From contig JAJYRQ010000012.1 in assembly GCA_021794015.1 (NCBI GenBank), positions 26,642 through 90,641 on the forward strand: a stretch of 64,000 nucleotides of DNA. Reading direction: 5' to 3'. A program made the position numbers and the translations under genes. The notes under the pieces were generated by a model. That model did no database searches. It saw only the letters and a program-made list of their open reading frames with translations, and had not been told where the DNA came from. Numbering within the stretch: the stretch's first letter is position 1; every line of letters starts with the position of its first letter. The DNA comes from Deltaproteobacteria bacterium (GTDB lineage Bacteria; Desulfobacterota; Binatia; Binatales; Binataceae). Shown here in pieces: positions 27,491 through 36,648 of the stretch.

Positions 27491-28222
27491 ATGGGAGAAC
27501 GGCCGGTGGAAGCAGTTGCGCAAAAGCTCGGGATGATCTACGAGGGCAAGGCCAAACAGGTTTACGCGACCTCCGACCCGGACCTGGTGATTTTCTACTT
27601 CAAGGACGACGCAACCGCGTTTAACGCCAAAAAGCGCGGCACGATCGAAAAGAAAGGCATCGTCAACAACCGGATGTCCGAGGCCTTCTTCCTGCTCCTG
27701 GAAGGCGCCGGGGTGCGCACCCACTTTGTCCGCCGCTTGAGCGAGCGCGAGATGCTCTGCCGAAGACTTGAGATCATCCCGCTGGAGACCGTGGTGCGCA
27801 ACCTCGTCGCCGGCTCGCTGGCCAAGCGCCTGGGGCGCTCCGAAGGCGAGCCGTTCAAGCAGCCGGTCGTGGAGTTTTACTTCAAGTCCGACCCGCTGGA
27901 CGACCCGATGGTGCTCCCCGCGCACGCCATCGCCTTTGGCTGGGCCAGCGCCGAGGAAGTGGCCCGGCTCGAATCGCTGGCGCTCAAGGTCAACGCGGTC
28001 CTGCGCGATTTTCTGGACGCGCGCGGGGTCACGCTGGTCGACTTCAAGCTCGAGTTCGGCCGCTACCACGGCGAGATACTGCTGGGGGACGAAATCTGCC
28101 CCGACACCTGCCGGCTGTGGGACAAGGCAACGGGAGAAAAGCTCGACAAAGATCGCTTTCGCCGCGACCTGGGCGGCGTCGAAGAGGGTTACCGGGAGGC
28201 GCTGGCGCGGGTGTTGAGCTGA
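27491..28222 (+). CDS. purC: Phosphoribosylaminoimidazole-succinocarboxamide (SAICAR) synthase
   Basis: 243 residues from ATG 27491. A GTG at 27506 with GGGAGA seven bases upstream is an equally good start and gives a 238-residue protein. Family blocks: MIYEGKAKQVY, DDATAFNAKKRGTI, IPLETVVRNLVAGSLAKR, VDFKLEFGRY and LLGDEICPDTCRLWD. It condenses CAIR with aspartate using ATP. First of a run of five closely packed purine genes (purC-purS-purQ-purL-purF); purB precedes it. Confidence 0.96.
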   Translation: MGERPVEAVAQKLGMIYEGKAKQVYATSDPDLVIFYFKDDATAFNAKKRGTIEKKGIVNNRMSEAFFLLLEGAGVRTHFVRRLSEREMLCRRLEIIPLETVVRNLVAGSLAKRLGRSEGEPFKQPVVEFYFKSDPLDDPMVLPAHAIAFGWASAEEVARLESLALKVNAVLRDFLDARGVTLVDFKLEFGRYHGEILLGDEICPDTCRLWDKATGEKLDKDRFRRDLGGVEEGYREALARVLS

Positions 28223-28403
28223 GCGCAGCAGAGCCTTGGGCTGGGCCGTCGCTGCCGGGGCAAAACCCGCCTGCCGCAGGGGCAAGCCCGGGCGCGCAGC
28301 GCAAAAAGCCACGCCGCACAACGCTGCGGCCGGCCCGGCAGAAGACGCTGCGCCAAGGGGCGGCCAACATCGGCCGGCTGCCGCTCGCCAAGGAGACGTG
28401 CGC

Positions 28404-28649
28404 GTGTTGGTTAAGGTTTTCATCACGCCCAAAGAGGAGATCCTCGATCCTGCCGGGCGGGCGGTTGCCCAGGCCCTAAGGAGCTTGGGGCTCGAGCAGG
28501 TCGAGTCGGTCAAGGTGGGCAAGTACCTGGTGCTCAGGCTCGAGGTCGCCTCGCCGGCCCAGGCGCTCCAGGCAGCGGCCAAGGCCTGCGAGCAGCTCTT
28601 GGCCAACCCGCTCACCGAGGACTACCGCTACGAGGTGGAACCCGAGTGA
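28404..28649 (+). CDS. purS: Phosphoribosylformylglycinamidine synthase subunit PurS
   Basis: 81 residues from GTG 28404, selected because AGGAGA (28391-28396) is seven bases upstream. The protein begins VLVKVFITPKEEILDPAGRA, the PurS start, and ends TEDYRYEVEPE. PurS is the small scaffold subunit that, as a dimer, lets small-type PurL and PurQ form the FGAM synthase complex. Its stop codon overlaps the purQ start by 4 bp. About 180 bp of GC-rich spacer with no gene separate it from purC. Confidence 0.94.
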   Translation: MLVKVFITPKEEILDPAGRAVAQALRSLGLEQVESVKVGKYLVLRLEVASPAQALQAAAKACEQLLANPLTEDYRYEVEPE

Positions 28650-29335
28650 GGTGGGGAATCGTGCAGTTTCCCGGCTCGCTCGACGACCGAGACGCCTGGT
28701 ATGCGCTCTGCCGGGTGATGGGCGCCGAGGCAACGCTGCTCTGGCATCGCCAGCGCGAGCTCGGCGGCGTGCAATGCGTGGTGCTGCCCGGCGGTTTCAG
28801 CTACGGCGACTACCTGCGCTGCGGCGCCATCGCGCGCTTTGCGCCGATCATGGAAAGCGTGACCCGTTTCGCGGCGCAAGGCGGCCTGGTGCTCGGCATC
28901 TGCAACGGCTTTCAGATTCTGTGCGAGTCGGGTCTGCTGCCCGGAGCGCTGGTGCGCAACCAGGGCCTTTCGTTCATCTGCGAGCGGGTCTGGTTGAGGG
29001 TCGAGAACGCGCAGACGCCCTTCACCGGTCTGGGCCGGCCGGGCGAGCTGTGGCGGCTGCCGATCAAGCACGGCGAAGGACGCTACGTCGTGAGCGGCGC
29101 GGAACTTGCGCGCCTGGAGCAGCGCGGCCAGATCGTGCTGCGCTACGTCGATAGCGCGGGCCGCGCCGGCCCAGACGCCAATCCCAACGGCTCGCTCAAC
29201 TCGATCGCGGGCGTTTGCAACGAGCGCTTCAACGTCTTCGGCCTGATGCCGCATCCGGAGCACGCGGTTGAAAAGCTGCTCGGCGGCGAAGACGGGCTCA
29301 AGCTGTTCCGCTCGATTGAGGCGCACCTGGCATGA
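28646..29335 (+). CDS. purQ: Phosphoribosylformylglycinamidine synthase subunit PurQ (glutaminase)
   Basis: 229 residues from GTG 28646, overlapping the purS stop. Class I glutamine amidotransferase: nucleophile Cys86 in LGICNGFQIL, and the catalytic His203/Glu205 pair in GLMPHPEHAVE. VLPGGFSYGDYLRCGAIA forms the oxyanion region. It hydrolyses glutamine and channels ammonia to PurL. The purQ stop overlaps the purL ATG (ATGA), so all three subunits of the complex are translationally coupled. Confidence 0.96.
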   Translation: MRWGIVQFPGSLDDRDAWYALCRVMGAEATLLWHRQRELGGVQCVVLPGGFSYGDYLRCGAIARFAPIMESVTRFAAQGGLVLGICNGFQILCESGLLPGALVRNQGLSFICERVWLRVENAQTPFTGLGRPGELWRLPIKHGEGRYVVSGAELARLEQRGQIVLRYVDSAGRAGPDANPNGSLNSIAGVCNERFNVFGLMPHPEHAVEKLLGGEDGLKLFRSIEAHLA

Positions 29336-31665
29336 CCGGCCGGCCGCACAGAGCGCAATCGGACCTGGCCGAGGCCGACCTGGAGGCGGCGCTGGCGCAC
29401 GGGCTGAGCGCCGGCGAGTACGAACGCATCGTTGCGGGCCTGGGGCGCCGGCCGAGGCGGGCCGAGCTGGGCGTTTTTGCCGTGATGTGGTCGGAGCACT
29501 GTTCGTACAAGTCCTCGCGTGTTCATCTCGGCAAGCTGCCCGGCGCCGGCGCGCGGGTGATCAACGCCCAGGGCGAGAACGCCGGTGCGATCGACGTGGG
29601 CGACGGATGGGCCGCGGTCTTCAAAATCGAAAGCCACAACCATCCGTCATTCGTCGAGCCGTACCAGGGGGCAGCCACCGGCGTGGGCGGGATAATTCGC
29701 GATATCCTGGCGATGGGCGCAAGGCCGACGGCCACGCTCAACTCGCTTAAGTTCGGCGCGCCGCAACATCCTCGAACGGCCTACTTGACGCGCGGCGTGG
29801 TGGCCGGGATCGGCGGCTACGGCAACTGCGTGGGGGTGCCTACGGTCGGGGGCGAGACCAGTTTCGACCCGGCATACGACGCCAACATCCTGGTAAATGT
29901 TTTCTGCCTCGGCCTGGCCCCGGCTAGCAGGCTCGCCAGCGCCCGGGCCAGGGGCCCCGGCAACCCGGTGCTCTACGTAGGCTCGGCCACCGGCCGCGAC
30001 GGGATACACGGCGCCAGCCTGCTGGCGTCGGCGGCGTTTACGGCCGACGGCCAGGACAAGCGGCCCACGGTCCAGGTCGGCGATCCTTTCACCGAAAAGC
30101 TTCTGATCGAGGCCTGCCTCGAGGCCCTCGAGAGCGGCGCCGTGGTCGCCATCCAGGACATGGGCGCGGCGGGACTCACCTCGTCGTCGGCCGAGATGGC
30201 CGCGCGCGGCGGCCTCGGGATCGAACTCGACCTGGACCGCGTGCCGCTGCGCCAAGCCGGCCTCTCGGCTTACGAAATCCTGCTCTCGGAGTCGCAGGAG
30301 CGGATGCTGCTGGTGGTGGAACGGGGACGCGAGAAGGAAGTGGCCGCGATCTTCGCCCGCTGGGAGCTCGCCTGTGCGGTGATCGGCCGCGTCACGGAGG
30401 ATCGCCGATGGCGCGTTTGGCTCGGCGGGGCCGAGGTGGCCAACATCCCGGTCGAGTTGCTGACCAGCGAGGCGCCGCGCTATGAACGTACGGCACGGCC
30501 TCCTTTGCCGGACAACAAAGCCGCAAGCGCCGGCCGGGGCGGTGAACAGGGCTTTGAGCGCCGGGCGCCGACTTCGGTCGAGCAAGCCCTCACGGCGCTT
30601 GTCGCCCGTCCGAACGTTGGCTCCAAGCGCTGGATTTTCCGCCAGTACGATTCACTTGTGATGAGCAACACGGTGGTCGGCCCGGGCTCGGACGCAGCGG
30701 TCATCCGGCTCAAGGGCACGGGCCGCGGCCTGGCGCTCGTGGTGGATTCGAACAGCCGAGCCTGTTGGCTGGACCCCTACCTGGGGGCCGTCTTTACCGT
30801 GATCGAGGCGGCGCGCAATCTGGCCTGTGCCGGAGCGCGTCCGGTCGGCCTGACCGACTGCCTCAACTACGGCAGCCCTGAAAGCCCGGCAGTGATGTGG
30901 CAGTTCGTGCGCGCCGTCGAGGGTATTCGAGACGCTGCCCTGGCGCTCGGGCTACCGGTGGTCAGCGGCAACGTAAGTTTTTATAATGAAACCGCGGGAC
31001 AGCCGATTCCGCCTACGCCGACGATCGGGGCGGTCGGGGTTCTGGAAGACGTTAGCACCCGTCTGACCCAGGTTTTCAAAAGACCTGGCGACCTTGTAGC
31101 CCTCCTGCGTACCGGCAGACCCTCGCTCGCCGCAAGCGAGTATGCGGCCGTTTTCGGCGCGGTTCGCCCGCCAGAGCCGCCCCGTGGCTCAGACGCAGAT
31201 GAACCACGCGGCAGGCAGGAGGCTGCAGACACCTGTGTGCTGCCATCCCCGGTCCTGGCGCGCGAGAAGCGCCTGCTGGAAACGCTCGTTGTGCTCGCCG
31301 AGCGCCGCCTGATAGAATCGGCTCACGACCTGTCCGACGGAGGATTGGCGGTGGCTGTGCTCGAGGCCTGTCTCAACCCCGAGGGCTTCCTGGGCGCAGA
31401 GTTCGAACTGCCCGAGGCCGAGGCCGGCTGGCAGCGCGAGCTCTTTGGCGAAGGGCCGTCCACGGTGGTGGTAAGCCTGCGGCCGGGACGTGAGCGGGAG
31501 GTCGCGGAGTTGGCCGGCGCGGCCGCTCTCGAGTTTCGCCTGGCCGGAAAAGTCAGCGAGCAGCCCAGGCTTAGGCTGGCAGGGCTGGCCGACCTGGACG
31601 TCGATGAGCTGGCTCATCGCTACCAGCAGGCCGTGGAGGCGGCGCTAGACGGATATGGGCGTTGA
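29332..31665 (+). CDS. purL: Phosphoribosylformylglycinamidine synthase subunit PurL (small type)
   Basis: 777 residues, slightly longer than the usual 730-750 of the small PurL that needs PurS and PurQ. N-terminal motif MWSEHCSYKSSR (about 49-60), then KIESHNHPSFVEPYQGAATG and DILAMGARPTA, the ATP/Mg and FGAR site of AIRS-type domains; the second AIRS repeat appears at SNTVVGPGSD and DLSDGGLAVAVLEA. A polar Arg/Asp-rich insert (about 615-635) accounts for the extra length. Converts FGAR to FGAM with ATP and ammonia. Its last 11 bp overlap purF. Confidence 0.96.
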   Translation: MTGRPHRAQSDLAEADLEAALAHGLSAGEYERIVAGLGRRPRRAELGVFAVMWSEHCSYKSSRVHLGKLPGAGARVINAQGENAGAIDVGDGWAAVFKIESHNHPSFVEPYQGAATGVGGIIRDILAMGARPTATLNSLKFGAPQHPRTAYLTRGVVAGIGGYGNCVGVPTVGGETSFDPAYDANILVNVFCLGLAPASRLASARARGPGNPVLYVGSATGRDGIHGASLLASAAFTADGQDKRPTVQVGDPFTEKLLIEACLEALESGAVVAIQDMGAAGLTSSSAEMAARGGLGIELDLDRVPLRQAGLSAYEILLSESQERMLLVVERGREKEVAAIFARWELACAVIGRVTEDRRWRVWLGGAEVANIPVELLTSEAPRYERTARPPLPDNKAASAGRGGEQGFERRAPTSVEQALTALVARPNVGSKRWIFRQYDSLVMSNTVVGPGSDAAVIRLKGTGRGLALVVDSNSRACWLDPYLGAVFTVIEAARNLACAGARPVGLTDCLNYGSPESPAVMWQFVRAVEGIRDAALALGLPVVSGNVSFYNETAGQPIPPTPTIGAVGVLEDVSTRLTQVFKRPGDLVALLRTGRPSLAASEYAAVFGAVRPPEPPRGSDADEPRGRQEAADTCVLPSPVLAREKRLLETLVVLAERRLIESAHDLSDGGLAVAVLEACLNPEGFLGAEFELPEAEAGWQRELFGEGPSTVVVSLRPGREREVAELAGAAALEFRLAGKVSEQPRLRLAGLADLDVDELAHRYQQAVEAALDGYGR

Positions 31666-33205
31666 AACGCCAGGGCTTTGTGACGCCGAGAGCAAGCTCG
31701 ACGCCTTCCACGAGGAGTGCGGCGTCTTTGGGGTCTTCAACCATCCTGAAGCCGCCAACTTGGTCTACCTGGGCCTCTACGCCCTGCAGCATCGGGGGCA
31801 GGAATCGGCCGGCATCGTCTCATCCGACGGTCGGGGGCTCAGTTCCCATCGCGGGATGGGCTTGGTGGCGGACGTCTTCGATCGCGGCACGCTGTCGCAC
31901 CTGTCAGGCAATAGCGCGATCGGCCACAACCGCTACTCGACCACCGGTACCACCTCGCTCAAGAACTGCCAGCCGCTGGTCGCCGAGTACCAGGCCGGAG
32001 GGCTTGCGCTCGCCCATAACGGCAATCTGGTGAACTTCGAGGAACTGCGCCGCCGGTTGGAGCAGCATGGGGCGATCTTCCAGTCGTCCTCGGACAGCGA
32101 GCTCATCATACACCTGATTGCCGAAGGGCGCGCGGCAAGCATCGAGCAGCGGCTCATCGACGCGCTCGGCCAGGTGCGCGGGGCCTATTCGCTCTTGGTG
32201 CTGACCGAGCGGGAGATGATTGCCGCACGCGATCCGCTGGGGATAAGGCCGCTGGTTCTGGGCCGGCTGGGCGAGGCGACGGTGGTCGCCTCGGAGACCT
32301 GCGCCCTCGACTTGGTGCACGCCGAGTACGTCCGGGAGATCGAGCCCGGCGAGGTGCTGGTGGTGGACGAACAGGGCCAGCGTTCGATCCGTCCGTTTGC
32401 GCCAGTGCCTGCCCGGCACTGCATTTTCGAGTACGTCTACTTTGCCCGCCCCGACAGCCTGCTTTACGGCCGCAGCGTTTACGCGGTCAGGCACATCCAG
32501 GGCCGCGCCTTGGCGCGCGAATGCCCGGCTGAGGCCGACATGGTTGTGCCGGTGCCGGATTCGGGCAACACCGCGGCCTTGGGCTACGCGCAGGAGTCGG
32601 GGCTGCCGTTCCAGATGGCGCTGGTGCGCAGCCACTACGTGGGGCGTACCTTCATCGAGCCGCGCCAGTCGATTCGCCATTTCGGCGTGAAGGTCAAGTT
32701 CAACCCGGTAGCCGAGCTGTTGCGCGGCAAGCGGGTGGTCCTGGTCGAGGACTCGATCGTGCGCGGGACCACGCTGCGCAAGGTCATCCCGATGCTGCGG
32801 CAGGCGGGCGCGCGCGAGGTGCATATGCGGATTGCGGCGCCGCCGACCACCCATTCCTGCTTTTACGGGGTTGACACGCCAACGCGCGAGGAGTTGCTTG
32901 CCTCCCACAACTCGCTGGAAGGGGTGCGCAAATTCATCGGGGCCGACTCGCTTGGCTACTTGAGCCTAAAGGGGCTTTACGCTTTCCTCGAGGACGCGAA
33001 CGAGGGGGGGAGCTTTTGCGACGCCTGCTTTACCGGCAGCTACCCGATCAAGGTGGAGCGCCACGGCTCCATCAACCAGCTTCGGCTTTTCGAGGCGGCC
33101 AACGGCGTCGCCCCCCGCGCGACACTCACAATCGGCCCGCAAGCTTCATGCGCGCCGGCCGGGTCCGACCCCGCCGACGAGGAACCCGCCAAGCCGCCCT
33201 TGTAA
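31655..33205 (+). CDS. purF: Amidophosphoribosyltransferase
   Basis: 516 residues. A 21-residue propeptide ends at HEE and Cys22 (CGVFGVF) becomes the N-terminal nucleophile after cleavage. The glutaminase half has HRGQESAGI and GHNRYSTTG; the PRTase half has the PRPP loop VVLVEDSIVRGTT. Cysteines at ARHCIFEY, HSCFYGVD and FCDACF match the four ligands of the [4Fe-4S] cluster in the Bacillus subtilis enzyme, so this is the oxygen-sensitive Fe-S form. First committed step of purine synthesis, PRPP plus glutamine to phosphoribosylamine. Last gene of the cluster; the C-terminal 25 residues are Ala/Pro-rich. Confidence 0.96.
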   Translation: MGVETPGLCDAESKLDAFHEECGVFGVFNHPEAANLVYLGLYALQHRGQESAGIVSSDGRGLSSHRGMGLVADVFDRGTLSHLSGNSAIGHNRYSTTGTTSLKNCQPLVAEYQAGGLALAHNGNLVNFEELRRRLEQHGAIFQSSSDSELIIHLIAEGRAASIEQRLIDALGQVRGAYSLLVLTEREMIAARDPLGIRPLVLGRLGEATVVASETCALDLVHAEYVREIEPGEVLVVDEQGQRSIRPFAPVPARHCIFEYVYFARPDSLLYGRSVYAVRHIQGRALARECPAEADMVVPVPDSGNTAALGYAQESGLPFQMALVRSHYVGRTFIEPRQSIRHFGVKVKFNPVAELLRGKRVVLVEDSIVRGTTLRKVIPMLRQAGAREVHMRIAAPPTTHSCFYGVDTPTREELLASHNSLEGVRKFIGADSLGYLSLKGLYAFLEDANEGGSFCDACFTGSYPIKVERHGSINQLRLFEAANGVAPRATLTIGPQASCAPAGSDPADEEPAKPPL

Positions 33206-33912
33206 GCGCTCTCGTCCCCAGCTTTTGTCCGCCACGCCTAAGCGCCGACCGCGCCCCCAAAAGTCAACCGCGACCGCTGTTGGCTCTACGCGGCGCCTCG
33301 CTGCAAACAGCCCAGCCGGCGCGACGGGAGCGCAATGCCACGGCGAAGGCCGTCTCCATCCCTGCCGCCATGCAATGGCCTGGCGCGCGCGGGAATGACA
33401 GAAGCGCCCCGGCGGAGCCGAACTGCCGTCACTATATTATGCAGTAACCAATAGTCTTGCTCCCGCCTAAGGCCAACTCGGAGTGCGGAGCTAAGCCTTT
33501 TGCCAAAAAGAAGAAGATTTACAGGCAGTGCATGCTGTGGATGCTGAAACCGATCGTCGATAAACAGCATTGGGCTCTGAAGGACGTGGAAGAGCGGGAG
33601 GACCAGATAGTGGGGTGGGCGAAAACGCGTTGGTGCGACGTGTAGGGAACCTTCCCTCGAACTCAGATTTTCTTGACGTCGTCGAGCGAAATCCCGCCTC
33701 GGGGGCGACCCAATAGCTTGGCCGCCGCCGCTCGGCAGCATTGACCACGTCCGCCCCATCGGTCGGAATCCCGGTCAGCCTGGCCGCTCCTGGCAATCGG
33801 GCGCAAGAGCGGGCCCTGCCCGTCGCGGCCGATGCCGGCGGCGTGTGGCAGTGCATCAGCGGAAGGCTGCGTCAAGACCCGGCGTAAGCGGGGGCGGTAA
33901 TTGACGCACCGT
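33206..33912. other. Intergenic stretch after purF, partly AT-richer
   Basis: About 700 bp. 33420-33650 is visibly less GC-rich than the neighbourhood and holds only a 62-codon frame (33457-33645) with a Lys-rich start that I cannot assign. 33663-33856 carries a possible decayed gene, listed separately. No terminator hairpin with a T-tract was seen after purF. Confidence 0.45.
33663..33856 (-). pseudogene. Possible decayed gene remnant downstream of the ABC permease
   Basis: Two minus-strand frames join into one plausible protein tail if a frameshift near 33732 is allowed: LPGAARLTGIPTDGADVVNA in one frame and AKLLGRPRGGISLDDVKKI, followed by a stop, in the next. Each half looks like ordinary protein while the flanking parts of both frames look like noise. 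The family is not recognised. Being directly downstream of the permease on the same strand, it could be what is left of a transport-related gene. This is weak evidence. Confidence 0.22.
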
Positions 33913-34734
33913 TTAGGGGAGCGCCGGGCGGGTGCGCCGGCTGCGCGCATTGAGATAGCGCAGGCCGGCAAAAACCACCAACGCAACCGCAACCAGCGCC
34001 GTGGCCAGCGGCTTGGCCGCCTCCAGGCCAAACCGTTCAAAACGGTCGTAGATAAGCACCGGCGCCGTCATCGGGTAGTAGGCCAGAACTACCACCGCGC
34101 CAAATTCGGAAATCGCCCGCGCCCACATCATGACCGCACCCGAAACCAGCCACGGCCTGGCCAGCGGCAGCGTGACCCGGAAAAAGGCCCGCCACGGCCC
34201 GTGCCCCAGCGTCCGGGCAACGTTCTCCAGCCGGGGGTCAACCGCGCGAAATCCGTCGCGCGCCGCATTGATCAGAAACGGCACGCTCACAAACAGCATC
34301 GCCGCGACGATCCCGGCCTCCGCCCCGGCCACCTGGATGCCGGCCGACGCCAGCGCCCCGCCAACAAAAAATCGCCGGCCGAAGACCAGCAGCAAGGCAA
34401 TCCCGGCGATCGGATGCGGAACCACCAGCGGAAGATCAATCAAGCCCTCGATGAGAGCCTTGCCCCGGAACTCCTTGCGGGCCAGCAGAAAGCCCACCGG
34501 AGTTCCGACCAAAAGCCCGATAAGCGTTGCCCAGGTGGCGCCCGAAAGACTGGCTACCAACGCACCGAGCATGGCGCGGTCTGCAAACGCGGCCGCGACG
34601 CCGCCCATCCGGCTCGTCAAAGCCATCTTGAGCAGCGGACCCGCCAGAAAAGCCAGCGTCAGCACCGTCGCCGCCCAGAAGACGACGGTGCGACCCGAGT
34701 CATGCGAGGTTTTCCAGATACGCAGATGTTTCAT
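33913..34734 (-). CDS. ABC transporter permease, molybdate/tungstate type (ModB/WtpB-like)
   Basis: 273 residues from ATG 34734, with an AGGG-type ribosome site; longer starts would add unconserved sequence. About six membrane helices. The block DLPLVVPHPIAGIALLLVFG and the ATPase-contact EAA loop (ENVARTLGHGPWRAFFRVTLPLA) match the tungstate/molybdate permeases WtpB/ModB. The ISEFGAVVVLAYYP segment is also typical. It would form the membrane channel with a ModA/WtpA binding protein and a ModC/WtpC ATPase. Neither gene is in the window, so the system is incomplete here. Sulfate permeases are close relatives and remain possible. Confidence 0.82.
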   Translation of the reverse strand: MKHLRIWKTSHDSGRTVVFWAATVLTLAFLAGPLLKMALTSRMGGVAAAFADRAMLGALVASLSGATWATLIGLLVGTPVGFLLARKEFRGKALIEGLIDLPLVVPHPIAGIALLLVFGRRFFVGGALASAGIQVAGAEAGIVAAMLFVSVPFLINAARDGFRAVDPRLENVARTLGHGPWRAFFRVTLPLARPWLVSGAVMMWARAISEFGAVVVLAYYPMTAPVLIYDRFERFGLEAAKPLATALVAVALVVFAGLRYLNARSRRTRPALP

Positions 34735-35005
34735 CGCCCCTGCCCTCCGCCCTATCGTGACTTGCCCCGAGGCGGCTTTGGCGCCCTCAGATGAGCAGTC
34801 CCGATGTTGCGTCAGCGGAGGCCGACCATGCAAGCGCGCAAAATCGCCCGCGCAAGGCCGCGACCGAGCGGGGGTCTTTGACCAGCCCGGCGGTGAAATG
34901 CGAATATAGCCTGAGGCGGCCGGCACAGCGGCTGGCTCTGAACAGCCCGCAGGACCGGCTCGCCGCTCTCAAGCAGCAGAGCGTCTCACGCAGGAGGTAC
35001 CCGCT

Positions 35006-35278
35006 GTGAAAACGACCAAGCTTTATGGCGCGCTTCTCGCCGTGGCGGTAGGCGCCTTTTTTGCCGCTCATCCGGCGCTGGCAAACGAACAGAAAGCGGA
35101 AACCGGACAAGTCAAGTGCCTGGGCGGCAACGGTTGCGCCGGGCAAAGCTCCTGTAAGACAGCCACCAGCCCGGGACCGGGGAAGAACTCTTGCGCCCAT
35201 CAGGGATTCGTTATGGCTTCCAACGCCAAGGAGTGCGAAGCCATGGGCGGCCACGTGAAAGCCCAGGCAAAACACTAG
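35006..35278 (+). CDS. Bufferin-like (BufA2-type) periplasmic cysteine-rich metallophore precursor
   Basis: 90 residues from GTG 35006, fixed by AGGAGGT seven bases upstream. A signal peptide (residues 1-26, ending HPALA) precedes a small mature part with five cysteines: C38, C44, C50, C63 and C77, in VKCLGGNGCAGQSSCKT, KNSCAHQGF and AKECEAMGG. This spacing matches what I know of BufA2-family bufferins, RiPP-type peptides whose cysteines are modified by a DUF692 (MNIO) enzyme so that they bind copper in the periplasm. The usual partners BufB (DUF692) and BufC (DUF2063) are absent from the window, so this is an orphan precursor. The divergent neighbour is an oxyanion-type permease. The mature product and metal are inference. 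Confidence 0.7.
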   Translation: MKTTKLYGALLAVAVGAFFAAHPALANEQKAETGQVKCLGGNGCAGQSSCKTATSPGPGKNSCAHQGFVMASNAKECEAMGGHVKAQAKH

Positions 35279-35469
35279 AATCGACCGGCATCGGCGCGAG
35301 GACCGAAAAGGAGCCCATCGCGCACCGGCGGCGGGAATTGCAACGGCTTTCTTGCGTGGCTTTGTGCGCCCCCAGACCAAGGAATGCCGCCGCTAACGCT
35401 TTGGCGGTCAAAAAGCCGGCTTCTTCAGAGGCCAGCGTAAGGCCGGCGCTCGCAAAGGGCTGAGCTACG

Positions 35470-36567
35470 GTGAGCGGCAACGAGCATGATATCCGTCAGC
35501 TCAGAGGCGAGGCCGAACTGGCGGAATTTGCCCGCTTTCCGTTTCGCGTCTACCACGACCGGGCGGCCTGGTGGCCTCCGGACTTGCGCAGCGAGGCCGA
35601 GTTTTTTGCCGGCCGCAGCCAGTTCGCCGCCGAGCTCGACCTTAGCTGCTGGGGCGCCTTCCGCGACGGAACGATGGTCGCCAGGGTCGGCGCCGTGATC
35701 AATCACCGCTACATCAGGCATTGGCATGAGCCGCTCGGCCATCTGGCCCATTTCGAGGCGCTGCCCGGGCAGGACGAGCCGGTCGAGGCGCTTCTCGAGC
35801 GCGCGCTTCAATGGCTTGCCGAGCGGGGTATGAAATTCGCGCGCAGCGGCTTTGCCGCCTTTCTCGACTATCCGTACGCGATCGACCACTACGGAGAGCT
35901 GCCGTCTTTCTTGCTGCGCGGCAACCCGGATTACTACCATGCCTATTTCAAGAACGCCGGGTTCGAAACGGAAAAGGGACATCTCGACTACACCGCCGCG
36001 CTCACCCCCGAGCAGCTTGCGCGCTATGAGGAGACCATCACGCGCGCACGCCAAAGCAACGTGACGGTTCTCTCCTGGCGGCAATACGGGTTTAAGCGGG
36101 CGGTCGACGCCTGGACCGACATCATCAATGAATCGTTCGCCAGGCACTGGGGTTGGAACCCGGTGGGACGCGACGAGTTGCGGCCGATCATGGCTCCCTT
36201 GGAGGGCAGCGCGGTGCCGGAGCTGTCGATCGTCGCGTGCATCGGCGCCAAGCCGGTCGGCGCAGTCTTCTCGGTGCCTGACCTAAGTTCCCTGCTGGCC
36301 CGGGTGCAGGCCGGCGCGCGGCTGAGTGCCGAGCGCGGCGGCGGCAAGCGCGGCGCACTCATCAACCTTGGCGTGCTCGAAGAGGCGCGGCGGCGGGGAG
36401 TGGCCACGGCGATGGCGGCACGCTCGTTCCTTACGATGGCAAGCCGCGGGATGCGCTACGCGGGCTATACGCTTGTCCTGGACGACAACTGGCCGTCGCG
36501 CCGGACTGCGGCCGCGCTCGGCGCCCGCGTCACGGGAAATTTCGTCACTTACCGTAAGGTGCTTTGA
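35470..36567 (+). CDS. GNAT-superfamily N-acyltransferase-like protein
   Basis: 365 residues from GTG 35470. It appears to hold two GNAT-like halves. The N-terminal half (ELAEFARFPFRVYHDRAAWW; RVGAVINHRYIRHW; YGELPSFLLRGNPDYYHAYF) fits the family of about 370-residue N-acetyltransferase-like proteins. The C-terminal half has the acetyl-CoA loop region LINLGVLEEARRRGVATAMA (about 300-320) and a final strand GARVTGNFVTYRKVL. Substrate unknown. The next gene, 80 bp downstream, encodes a PD-(D/E)XK nuclease-like protein; whether they work together is not known. Confidence 0.75.
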   Translation: MSGNEHDIRQLRGEAELAEFARFPFRVYHDRAAWWPPDLRSEAEFFAGRSQFAAELDLSCWGAFRDGTMVARVGAVINHRYIRHWHEPLGHLAHFEALPGQDEPVEALLERALQWLAERGMKFARSGFAAFLDYPYAIDHYGELPSFLLRGNPDYYHAYFKNAGFETEKGHLDYTAALTPEQLARYEETITRARQSNVTVLSWRQYGFKRAVDAWTDIINESFARHWGWNPVGRDELRPIMAPLEGSAVPELSIVACIGAKPVGAVFSVPDLSSLLARVQAGARLSAERGGGKRGALINLGVLEEARRRGVATAMAARSFLTMASRGMRYAGYTLVLDDNWPSRRTAAALGARVTGNFVTYRKVL

Positions 36568-36648
36568 GCCCCGCGGGGCAACCCTGCAGCGGCCTTTCGC
36601 CGGGGCCGCGTGCCCTATAGGCTGGCTACGGCGGACGAGGCTGCAGCG

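Noticed and set aside
25829..28615. 928-codon minus-strand frame across dut, purB, purC and purS
   Set aside because: Long antisense frame typical of high-GC coding DNA; the four plus-strand genes have full catalytic motifs.
34878..34910. TTGACC and TATAGC before the bufferin-like gene
   Set aside because: Spacing of 21 bp is outside the usual range for a sigma70 promoter.
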